Below, piece after piece: positions 1-6,373 of a stretch of DNA of 7,808 nt. The stretch covers positions 1 to 7,808 of the forward strand of contig JAISDG010000131.1 in the NCBI GenBank assembly GCA_031265015.1. The letters are read 5' to 3'. The notes beneath the pieces are model-generated. The model did not search any database. It saw nothing but the letters and a program-made list of their open reading frames with translations, and was not told the origin of the DNA. Both the position numbers and the translations under genes were made by a program. Positions within the stretch are counted from its first letter, which is position 1, and every line of letters begins with the position of its first letter. The DNA is from Spirochaetaceae bacterium. GTDB taxonomy: Bacteria > Spirochaetota > Spirochaetia > Treponematales > Breznakiellaceae.

Positions 1-315
1 ATGCGGACCGTGGAACTGTTTTTCAGGATACACGAAAACCGCCAGGCCCTTAAACTGCTGGCCGTCGAACAAAAAAATGATTTTTCTTTTTTTATTGAAA
101 CCAAGCTTCCGCAAAAAGAATTTTCCGGCATATTGAAAACCCTCTGCGGCGGGGGAATGGAAAACCCAAAGAAGGCGGTAGAAGACAGCTTCCGCCAGAA
201 TATCCCCTACACCGGCAAATACGACTACCTTTTACCCCGGGAACTGCTGGTCAAACAATACGCGGCCAATATGCTGGATCCCGGGGCGCTGGAAACGCTG
301 TTCCGCCGGATGTAG
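1..315 (+). CDS. C-terminal fragment of a probable DEAD/DEAH-box (Lhr-like) helicase
   Basis: The frame is open from the first base and ends at TAG 313-315. The ATG at position 1 is probably an internal methionine of a longer gene that starts outside the window. No helicase motifs (Walker A, DExH, motif VI) fall in these 104 residues, so the assignment rests on the tail alone. The stretch around residues 72-102, with KYDYLLPRELL followed by a hydrophobic/acidic segment and LDPGALETLF, resembles the C-terminal end of Lhr-type ATP-dependent helicases, in which a (K/R)(F/Y)D-x-x-LP-x-x-LL motif is followed by an LD-x-x-GA motif. If correct, the full protein would be a cytoplasmic ATP-driven nucleic-acid translocase used in repair or RNA metabolism. 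It runs in the same direction as lysS, with 89 bp between them and a terminator-like hairpin in the gap, so the two are probably separate units. The family call is from memory of the motif and could be wrong; that it is the 3' end of a real gene is more secure. Confidence 0.5.
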   Translation: MRTVELFFRIHENRQALKLLAVEQKNDFSFFIETKLPQKEFSGILKTLCGGGMENPKKAVEDSFRQNIPYTGKYDYLLPRELLVKQYAANMLDPGALETLFRRM

Positions 316-342
316 TACCCGCTTATTTTTGTGTCCCCCGGA

Positions 343-383
343 TGGGTTAGGTCCATTGCGCCCCCTAGCCCAACAGTTTTTTT
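343..383 (+). terminator. Putative rho-independent terminator after the helicase gene
   Basis: Arms TGGGTTAGG (343-351) and CCTAGCCCA (364-372) form nine pairs with one G-U, around a 12-nt loop. Seven T residues follow at 377-383, after a four-base gap (ACAG). The gap and the long loop make it weaker than a textbook terminator. It lies 28 bp after the upstream stop codon, where a terminator would be expected. Its T-run touches the dyad that leads into lysS. Confidence 0.5.
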
Positions 384-405
384 GCGGGTTATACTTAATC
401 CGCAA
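382..405 (+). promoter_or_regulatory. 10-bp dyad over the lysS -10-like box and start codon
   Basis: Arms TTGCGGGTTA (382-391) and TAATCCGCAA (396-405) flank the loop TACT. Nine of ten positions are complementary and the tenth is G-T, so in RNA all ten can pair. The right arm ends on the A of the lysS ATG. A -10-like hexamer, TATACT (390-395), sits at the centre of the dyad. No convincing -35 box is seen 16-18 bp upstream. If this hexamer is used, transcription would start at or within a few bases of the ATG, giving a leaderless message, and the dyad would act as a DNA operator. If transcription comes from further upstream, the hairpin would hide the start codon. No Shine-Dalgarno sequence precedes the ATG. 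The inverted repeat is plain in the sequence; its role is inferred. Confidence 0.5.
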
Positions 406-2147
406 TGGAAATACGCAACTCCGTACAGCAAGATCCGGCGGACGCAGGGCCTGCTCCGAAAAGCCGGGCGCCGGGTGATCCCCGGGTCCGTCACGCGGCC
501 CATCGGGCCGCCCACTGGGCCGATGAAACGGCGGACCGGATCATCCGCGAAAAGGGGGACAAGGCCCTTTATACCTGCGCGTCGGGAATTACGCCGTCGG
601 GAACAGTGCATATCGGCAACTTCAGGGAAATTATTTCCGTCGATTTGGTGGTCCGGGCCCTTCGGGACAGGGATAAAAAAGTCCGCTTTATTTATTCCTG
701 GGACGATTACGATGTCTTCCGCAAGGTTCCCCTCAACATGCCCAACCGGGAGGAGCTGGCAAAGTATGTGCGCTTTCCCATCACCATGGTTCCCGATCCC
801 TGGGGACGGGACGAAAACTATGCCCGTCATCACGAAGCCGATGTAGAATCCGTACTTCCCCTGGCGGGAATTTTCCCCGAATACCTGTACCAGGCCAAAC
901 GCTACCGCGCCTCTGCCTATGCCGCGGGGATCCACCGGGCGCTGGAACACCGGGACGCCTTAAAAAATATCCTCGATAAATTCAGGGACGAAGATCACAA
1001 GATACAGGGTGAATGGTGGCCCATAAGCGCTTTCTGCGATGTCTGCAACAAAGACGAAACGGACATAAGCGGCTGGGACGGAGAATGGTCCGTAGGGTAC
1101 CGCTGTAACGCCTGCGGCCATGAAGCCGCCGTAGATCTGCGGGAAGCCCGGGGCATCAAGCTGGGCTGGCGGGTAGACTGGCCCATGCGCTGGGAATACG
1201 AGCAGGTTGATTTTGAACCCGCGGGAAAGGATCACCACAGTCAGGGCGGATCCTTTGACACGGCCCGCCATGTTTCAAAGGACGTGTACGGCCGGGAAGC
1301 GCCGGTTACCTTCCGCTACGATTTTATCGGTATCAAGGGAACACCGGGAAAAATGTCCAGTTCCCAGGGAAAGGTTATCGATCTTCCCGACGTCCTCAGG
1401 GTGTATACTCCCGAAGTGGCCCGGTACCTTTTTGCGGGAACCAGGCCCAATACGGAGTTCACCATTTCCTTTGATCTGGACGTGATCAAGATCTACGAGG
1501 ATTATGACAAAACGGAGCGCATCGCCTGGGGGGACGAACAAGCCAAAGACGAAGCGGTGTTCCTTCGGGAAAAACGGATTTATGAACTTTCCCAGGTAAG
1601 TACCGGCGTCGGCGGCAAAACCGTTATGCCCCCGGTCAAGCCTTACCAGATTCCCTTTCGGCATCTCTGCAGCCTGATTCAGATCGCCGACTGCGATATC
1701 GACAGGGCCGTCGAAAACATCCGGAAAAATCCCCGCGGCGAAAACGCCGGGCCGGAAGACGCCCAGCTGCCGGGACTTCTGGCCCGGTGCCGCTGCGCTA
1801 AATACTGGATAGAGGAATGCGCCCCGGAGGAATTCCGCTTCCGGCTCCGGCGGCCCGGCTCAGCGGCCGGCGCCGCGGCTGCGGAAAAATCCCCTCTCAG
1901 TGAAAAAGAGCTGGCGGGTCTGCGGCTGCTCCGGGACAAGGTGGTGGCGAACATTGCGGATTTTGCCGACGACAAGTCCTGCGCCGAAGCAATCTATGCC
2001 TGCGCCGGGGAAGCAGGCCTGGAAGGCAGGGAGCTGTTCCGGGCCGCCTATCAGGCCCTGATCGGCAAGGATCAGGGACCGCGGCTTGCCAGCTTTTTAC
2101 GGAGCATCGACAGGGAACGGCTGCTGGCTATCCTGGCGGACTGGTAA
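405..2147 (+). CDS. lysS: Class I lysyl-tRNA synthetase
   Basis: The enzyme charges tRNA-Lys with lysine using ATP, in the cytoplasm. It belongs to the class I (archaeal-type, LysRS1) family, which is unrelated to the common bacterial class II LysRS and is the form found in spirochaetes. Class I signatures are clear: HIGN at residues 69-72 in a Rossmann-type region preceded by ASGITPSGT, the segment GKDHHSQGGSFDT at about 274-286, and KMSSS at 316-320. A zinc-ribbon-like insertion has CDVC at 211-214 and CNAC at 234-237. The helical part from about 400 to 580 is the expected anticodon-binding region. At 580 residues it is somewhat longer than the usual 510-550. The start is forced: there is an in-frame TAA at 396-398 and no ATG, GTG or TTG in frame between 405 and the GTG coding V68 just before HIGN. 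This leaves about 36 poorly conserved, Pro/Arg/Ala-rich residues ahead of the HWADETAD segment where family members usually begin. It has no clear ribosome binding site and a dyad covers its start. It converges on the next gene with a 40-bp gap and no obvious terminator. Confidence 0.96.
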   Translation: MEIRNSVQQDPADAGPAPKSRAPGDPRVRHAAHRAAHWADETADRIIREKGDKALYTCASGITPSGTVHIGNFREIISVDLVVRALRDRDKKVRFIYSWDDYDVFRKVPLNMPNREELAKYVRFPITMVPDPWGRDENYARHHEADVESVLPLAGIFPEYLYQAKRYRASAYAAGIHRALEHRDALKNILDKFRDEDHKIQGEWWPISAFCDVCNKDETDISGWDGEWSVGYRCNACGHEAAVDLREARGIKLGWRVDWPMRWEYEQVDFEPAGKDHHSQGGSFDTARHVSKDVYGREAPVTFRYDFIGIKGTPGKMSSSQGKVIDLPDVLRVYTPEVARYLFAGTRPNTEFTISFDLDVIKIYEDYDKTERIAWGDEQAKDEAVFLREKRIYELSQVSTGVGGKTVMPPVKPYQIPFRHLCSLIQIADCDIDRAVENIRKNPRGENAGPEDAQLPGLLARCRCAKYWIEECAPEEFRFRLRRPGSAAGAAAAEKSPLSEKELAGLRLLRDKVVANIADFADDKSCAEAIYACAGEAGLEGRELFRAAYQALIGKDQGPRLASFLRSIDRERLLAILADW

Positions 2148-2187
2148 AGGCGGCAAAAACGCGGCCCGGGAAAATGCGGGTCCAAAC

Positions 2188-2937
2188 TTACTCAACGGTG
2201 GCTTCATTGGCGGCTTTCCCTTCCCGGGTATAGACCCGGCGGGGATTATTCGGGTCCAGGTGCCGTTCGCCCCGGTAGAAAAAGGCATACTGGTAGGCCC
2301 CCGGTGGCAGGGGCAGCGACAGGGTATACCGGCCGGGACTGACTTCCCTCAGTTCGTACATAAAGGGATCCCAGCGGTTAAAGGATCCCGCCACGGTCAC
2401 TGTTCCGCCGCTTTCGGCATAGTAGGTAAAAGTCAGGGTTCCCGGGGGCCCCCGGTTCGGGGTATCGGGCCGCCGGATAGGGGGAATGGAAACCACCGAC
2501 CGGATAATGCCCGAAGACGGATCGGGCCGGTAATCGGGATTCAGCGGATCCCGGACCCAGAGACCGTCAACAATAAGCCGGTATTCCAGGTTTCCCGCAA
2601 GGTCTTCGGGGATGGAAAAAATATAAAAAAAGACCCCCGAATCACGGTACAGATCCGCCGGAGGTTTTCCCTTAACCCAGGGGCCGGCCCTTTCATTGGG
2701 TACCATAAGCCTGCGGAACCAGTACACTTTGCCGAACCCTTCATGGGCAAAGGCTATGCCCACCCGGCGGTACGATGATGAAGCGGTAAAGACTATCGTA
2801 TCCTCCAGAATCCGGGGCCTTTCCGGTTCCCGCAGGCTCAGCAGATGATCAGTAATAAATTGGGAAGAATCTGTATCAGCCGCCCATATACTGCCGATAA
2901 TAGCCGTAAGGAGCGCTGCCATAAAGAACGTTTTCAT
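2188..2937 (-). CDS. Secreted protein with two CBM48/E-set-like domains
   Basis: A 249-residue protein with a Sec-type signal peptide (residues 1 to about 19-20: MKT, a hydrophobic core, then WAAD). There is no lipobox cysteine, so it is predicted to be periplasmic or released. Two immunoglobulin-like E-set domains follow. The first (about 45-150) ends in EYRLIVDGLWVRDPLNP at 118-134. The second (about 167-245) contains GSFNRWDP at 184-191 and ends in GAYQYAFFYRGE with DPNNP at 228-232. These are hallmarks of CBM48, the glycogen-binding module of isoamylases, branching enzymes and the AMPK beta subunit. No catalytic domain is present, so it may bind an alpha-glucan or be a structural E-set protein; substrate binding is not proven by sequence. 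The linker at about 134-166 is rich in Pro, Arg and Asp. The start fits the signal peptide; the upstream AAAGAA is a weak ribosome binding site. It is divergent from the large TPR gene with 41 bp between start codons, which suggests shared control. The overlapping plus-strand frame at 2086-2778 is a shadow. Confidence 0.9.
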   Translation of the reverse strand: MKTFFMAALLTAIIGSIWAADTDSSQFITDHLLSLREPERPRILEDTIVFTASSSYRRVGIAFAHEGFGKVYWFRRLMVPNERAGPWVKGKPPADLYRDSGVFFYIFSIPEDLAGNLEYRLIVDGLWVRDPLNPDYRPDPSSGIIRSVVSIPPIRRPDTPNRGPPGTLTFTYYAESGGTVTVAGSFNRWDPFMYELREVSPGRYTLSLPLPPGAYQYAFFYRGERHLDPNNPRRVYTREGKAANEATVE

Positions 2938-2978
2938 TGTTCTTTACTAATATCGGCTAATGCTCCAATATCTTAATT
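2938..2978. promoter_or_regulatory. AT-rich divergent spacer between the CBM48-like and large TPR genes
   Basis: This 41-bp gap must hold at least part of the control signals for two divergent genes, unless promoters lie inside the coding regions. It is much more AT-rich than its surroundings. It contains two AATATC copies 18 bp apart (2949 and 2967) and two CTAAT copies. Candidate plus-strand elements are TTTACT (2943-2948) and TATCTT (2969-2974), but the 20-bp spacing is long and neither is a good match. No Shine-Dalgarno precedes the ATG at 2979. The position is informative; the exact promoter is not resolved. Confidence 0.35.
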
Positions 2979-5900
2979 ATGCCGTCACTTGAACAGCTGG
3001 GTGAATTCAAATCCTCATTTAAAGAGCTGGGTAATGAAGCTCTGTTTATGGCCAACAACCAGCTTCCCCAGGAGGATGTTGAACTCCCTGACGGCGAAGC
3101 TCCCGTTCCCTTTCCCGAAGGCCTTGAAGGCAGGCCGGATTTGGATCCGGGCATGCCGGATCTTGCCGGCCTGAATCTGGACGCGCCGCCCGAAAGTTTT
3201 TTTGACCCCGAAGTTCCTGCCGGTTCCGCCGATTTTGACGCCGGCAATTTTTCCGCCGCCGCCGAACCTGATTTTTCCGCCGGCGGGGATTTTGATTTTG
3301 GCGATCTCCTGGGCGGCGATTCCGGGGAATCCGTTCTTTCCCGGGATTTACCGGACATTCCCGGCGTTTCCGAAAGCGGCGGAACTGTTCCGGCGGAGGG
3401 ATCCGAAGATCTGCCGGAGGATATCTTAAGCGGTTTTGCGGAAGACCCGGAAGGCAGTTTTTTGGCCGATACCGAAACGCCCGGATCCGCCGGGGACGCC
3501 GGGAAGGCGGAACTCTCCGGAACGGAAAGCGTCCCTGCCGCGGATTTTTCCGGCATTGAATTTCCCGATATTGATCTGTCCCAGGCCGTGGACATGGGCG
3601 GCGAATTCAGGGAACCCCAAGCGGAGCCGGACGCTGCGGAACCGGAAGATTTAACGGAGCCGGAAACGGATCAGCCGGAGGCTGAAATTTCCGGGGCCGC
3701 GGATTTTGACCTGGGCGATATAGGGGATTTTGATACACCGGAACCCGCCGGGGATCAAGCGGCCGGACCGGAGCCCGCCGCGGCCGAACCGGAAGACGCC
3801 GGTATGGAAGGGGCCGGTTTTGACATAGCGGATTTCGGCGCCGATCCGGACGCCGGTTTTGGCGATACCGGCGGTTTCCCCGAATCCATGGATTTGGGCG
3901 GTGAAACCGTAGATGTTCCGGAACCGGATGAACCGGAAGCTCCGCCGGAAGAATCGGACGGTTCTTTTCCCGATCTGAACATTCCCGATTTTGAAGAAAG
4001 CGGGGAAACCGCGGATGATGCCGGTTTTCCCGATACCGGGCTTGATGCCGCGGATGCCGGCTCCTCCGGGGCGGATCCCTTTGACACCTTTAATCTGGGA
4101 GGGGAAACATGGACGCCCCCTGCCGAACCCCTGGATTCCCCGGACTTTTCGGTTCCCCCGGACGACTTTGGGGATTTTTCCCTTGACGGAATAGATGATA
4201 CCGCGGCTCCCGGAACCGGACCATCCCGGACAGTCCCCGGCAGAACGGCTCCGGCGGCCTCGGAGAATATTGAAGAAATCCGCCTGAGCGAAGAAGAATA
4301 CAAACGGCTCCAGGATACCCTTTCATCCTATCCGTTAAATCTGCGCATTGCCTGTGAAGAACTTATCGCCGAACAGGCGGTTGCCCCGGATCTGATGTCG
4401 GCGCTGATTAAACTGCTTACCAGGGGCGCCCCGGCAAAAGAAACGGCGGCTCTGGCGGGCAAGATCCTGGGCCGCGCTATCCCCGTACCCAAGGGTTACG
4501 CAAAACAAACCGGCGCGGACCTGGAGGCGGAACAGGCCAGCTTCGGCTATATTTTTGTCCATAGTTTTCTTCCGGTGCTGCGGCTTTTCGGGGCCATTGC
4601 CATGGTTGCCCTTTGTCTTGGGTATCTGGGCTGGCGTTTTGTTATTACGCCCCTGCAGGCGGAAGATCTCTACAAGAAAGGCTATACCGCCCTGCAGTCG
4701 GGGGAGTATGCCAGGGCAAACGAGCTGTTCCTGCAGGGCTTTGGAAAGCGCCGGGTCAAAAACTGGTTTTACCGGTATGCCGAAGGATTCCGGGATGAAC
4801 GGCAGTACATCTATGCGGAGCGGAAGTACGATGAACTGCTGCGGGTTTATCCCCGGGATAAAAAAGGCGCGCTGGATTATGCCGCCATGGAAACGTATTT
4901 CCGGTACAATTATGCAAAAGCGGATATGATCCTTCGCACGAATATCCTGGACTATGCGGTCAATGACCGGGAAGGACTTACGGCCCTGGCGGAAAACAAC
5001 CTCGCCTGGGGGGAAACCGATCCTTCCCGTTACGAAGAAGCCCGGGCCGCCTATGCCCGGATTCTGGAAAAATACGGCCGAACGGATTCCGTCCTGGAAG
5101 GGATGCTTAAGTATTTTATCAGGACCGATCAGTTGGACGAAGTTCTGCCCCTGCAGGCTTATTTTATGGAGAAACCCAAAAAGCGGAAGATTTCCGTTCC
5201 CGCTTTGGCCGAACTGGGCGGGTACCTGCTGGACAAAAAATTTACCGGGGTGGAAGGCGTTCCCGATGAATATGTTGACAGAATAGAAGGCATCAGGGAT
5301 GTACTGCTCCGCGCTGTCAAAGCGGACGAAAACTATCCTGAATCTTACTACCATTTGGCCCGGTACTATAACCGCTACGGTTCTACGGCAGATGAACGTC
5401 AGACCCTGGAAAGGGCGGTACGGATTTTTGACAGCGCCAGGGAAGAAACACCCAAACGGGCCGCTTGCCGTGTAGACGCCCACCGCCGTTACGGGGAAGT
5501 ATTAATCAACGCAAAAGAATTCTTTTCCGCCGAAGAAGAGCTTATCCGGGGGGTCCGTATTTACGAGGATGCCCGGGCAAGGCAGGTTCTTAAAACCCAG
5601 GGTGAATTCGGCCGGCTCTACGCGGACCTGGGAGATTTGGAATTTTTTGTTAAAGACGGGGATATGGATGCGGCCCTGCGTTTTTACCAGGAAGCGGAAC
5701 GGAACGGCTGGTCGCCGCCGGAGGTTCAGTACCGCATGGGCGCTGCCCATTACCAGAATGAAGAATGGGAAGAAGCCCTCGGCTATTTCTTTGCCCTTAC
5801 CTCCTCCATGTCCAATAACAGGCGGCTGCTCTATGCCCTGGGAAACACTACCTATATGCGGGGTAATTACTTTGCCGCCCAGGGTTACTATAACCGGCTT

Positions 5901-6341
5901 ATGGATCTGCTGGCCGCCGAACGGGTCCGTTTTCCCAATCTGGTCCCCGGAAGCCGGCCGGAAGAACAGGACCTGGCGGAACGGATCATGGTGGCGGACA
6001 ACAACCTGGGGGTTATCCTGGAAACCCTTACCCGGATTAGCGGTGATACCGGTTACCGGACCCGGGCCCTGGGCCTTTTCTCGGAATCAATCCGGGCATG
6101 GGATGTGCTGACCCGCAACCCGGAAAGTATGTCCCGGATGAGGCCCATTAAAGACCTCTATGGCCCAGGCATTAATCTGGCGTACCTTAATGCCCAGAAT
6201 ACACTCCACCCCGAACCGGACTATGAACTCCAGCTTTTTATGCGCATAGACCGGGATGTCCTGGAGCCCTCCCCCTGGGAAAGCCTGGTTCCCAGGGATT
6301 ATCAGCTTTCGGATCAACTTTTGCCTATGCAGGTAGAATAA
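2979..6341 (+). CDS. Large bitopic membrane protein: acidic disordered N-half, one TM, TPR-like C-half
   Basis: An 1120-residue protein whose precise family I do not recognise. Residues 1-30 form a short amphipathic start (MPSLEQLGEFKSSFKELGNE). Residues 31-430 are low-complexity and rich in Asp, Glu, Pro, Gly, Ala and Phe, with only six Lys/Arg and none between 212 and 416. Residues about 433-510 are ordinary helical sequence. A single hydrophobic segment lies at about 533-556 (LFGAIAMVALCLGYLGW core). Residues about 562-1060 are helical, with degenerate tetratricopeptide-like pairs such as the stretches starting EDLYKKGYTALQSGEYARA and YRMGAAHYQNEEWEEALGYF. There is no signal peptide, so the TM probably serves as a signal anchor, placing the acidic half in the cytoplasm and the TPR half in the periplasm (inference). 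TPR arrays bind proteins, so a scaffold or adaptor role in the envelope is likely. The start is fixed by an in-frame TAA at 2958-2960; the next Met is residue 24. It is followed after 32 bp by another TPR gene, with which it may be co-transcribed. Confidence 0.93.
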   Translation: MPSLEQLGEFKSSFKELGNEALFMANNQLPQEDVELPDGEAPVPFPEGLEGRPDLDPGMPDLAGLNLDAPPESFFDPEVPAGSADFDAGNFSAAAEPDFSAGGDFDFGDLLGGDSGESVLSRDLPDIPGVSESGGTVPAEGSEDLPEDILSGFAEDPEGSFLADTETPGSAGDAGKAELSGTESVPAADFSGIEFPDIDLSQAVDMGGEFREPQAEPDAAEPEDLTEPETDQPEAEISGAADFDLGDIGDFDTPEPAGDQAAGPEPAAAEPEDAGMEGAGFDIADFGADPDAGFGDTGGFPESMDLGGETVDVPEPDEPEAPPEESDGSFPDLNIPDFEESGETADDAGFPDTGLDAADAGSSGADPFDTFNLGGETWTPPAEPLDSPDFSVPPDDFGDFSLDGIDDTAAPGTGPSRTVPGRTAPAASENIEEIRLSEEEYKRLQDTLSSYPLNLRIACEELIAEQAVAPDLMSALIKLLTRGAPAKETAALAGKILGRAIPVPKGYAKQTGADLEAEQASFGYIFVHSFLPVLRLFGAIAMVALCLGYLGWRFVITPLQAEDLYKKGYTALQSGEYARANELFLQGFGKRRVKNWFYRYAEGFRDERQYIYAERKYDELLRVYPRDKKGALDYAAMETYFRYNYAKADMILRTNILDYAVNDREGLTALAENNLAWGETDPSRYEEARAAYARILEKYGRTDSVLEGMLKYFIRTDQLDEVLPLQAYFMEKPKKRKISVPALAELGGYLLDKKFTGVEGVPDEYVDRIEGIRDVLLRAVKADENYPESYYHLARYYNRYGSTADERQTLERAVRIFDSAREETPKRAACRVDAHRRYGEVLINAKEFFSAEEELIRGVRIYEDARARQVLKTQGEFGRLYADLGDLEFFVKDGDMDAALRFYQEAERNGWSPPEVQYRMGAAHYQNEEWEEALGYFFALTSSMSNNRRLLYALGNTTYMRGNYFAAQGYYNRLMDLLAAERVRFPNLVPGSRPEEQDLAERIMVADNNLGVILETLTRISGDTGYRTRALGLFSESIRAWDVLTRNPESMSRMRPIKDLYGPGINLAYLNAQNTLHPEPDYELQLFMRIDRDVLEPSPWESLVPRDYQLSDQLLPMQVE
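3069..4268 (+). repeat. Acidic low-complexity tract with degenerate peptide repeats
   Basis: This part of the large membrane protein (residues 31-430) is built from loosely repeated motifs. One is a GGE motif followed by a Pro/Glu-rich linker: VDMGGE at 204-209, MDLGGET at 304-310 and FNLGGET at 371-377, with a related LLGGDSGE at 110-117. A second is a short Phe/Asp motif such as DFDFGDL (104-110), DFDLGDIGDFD (242-252), DIADFG (282-287) and DDFGDFSLDG (395-404). At the DNA level the codons for these motifs recur, but the copies have diverged, so they are not exact tandem repeats. The high acidity and lack of predicted structure suggest a disordered region with short binding motifs. Confidence 0.7.
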
Positions 6342-6373
6342 AATTCTTTATCTTATAATCATGGAGTTAATAC
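6339..6373 (+). promoter_or_regulatory. TATAAT box and ribosome binding site ahead of the TPR lipoprotein gene
   Basis: The gap is AT-rich between GC-rich genes. A perfect TATAAT lies at 6354-6359 and a TAAAAT at 6339-6344 overlaps the upstream stop. No good -35 box is seen at the right distance for either, so promoter activity is uncertain. GGAG at 6363-6366 sits seven bases before the ATG at 6374 and is the clearest Shine-Dalgarno sequence in the window. A start from the TATAAT box would fall close to this GGAG, giving a very short leader. Confidence 0.4.

Noticed and set aside
384..403. Dyad before lysS as a rho-independent terminator
   Set aside because: The T-run precedes the hairpin on the plus strand, and on the minus strand the hairpin is followed by A residues, so neither orientation fits.
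225..950. Long minus-strand frame opposite lysS (241 residues)
   Set aside because: It runs antisense to the catalytic core of lysS, has no recognisable domain, and is explained by the GC-rich codon pattern of lysS.
2148..2187. Bidirectional terminator between the convergent lysS and CBM48-like genes
   Set aside because: Only a four-base CCCG/CGGG pairing and no T-run were found.
2086..2778. Plus-strand frame of 230 residues overlapping the end of lysS and the CBM48-like gene
   Set aside because: The minus-strand gene there has a signal peptide and two recognisable domains; this frame is Pro/Gly/Arg-rich shadow sequence.
2957..3595. Minus-strand Ser/Pro-rich frame of 212 residues opposite the acidic tract
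   Set aside because: The composition is the direct complement of the Asp/Gly/Pro-rich coding strand and it would overlap the divergent promoter region.
3755..4303. Second Ser/Pro/Gly-rich minus-strand frame opposite the acidic tract
   Set aside because: Same cause: low-complexity coding DNA leaves the opposite strand open.
4335..5483. Minus-strand frame of 382 residues inside the large TPR gene
   Set aside because: It is long, but lies antisense to a TM segment and TPR-like helices that make sense as protein; its own translation shows no domain or start signal.
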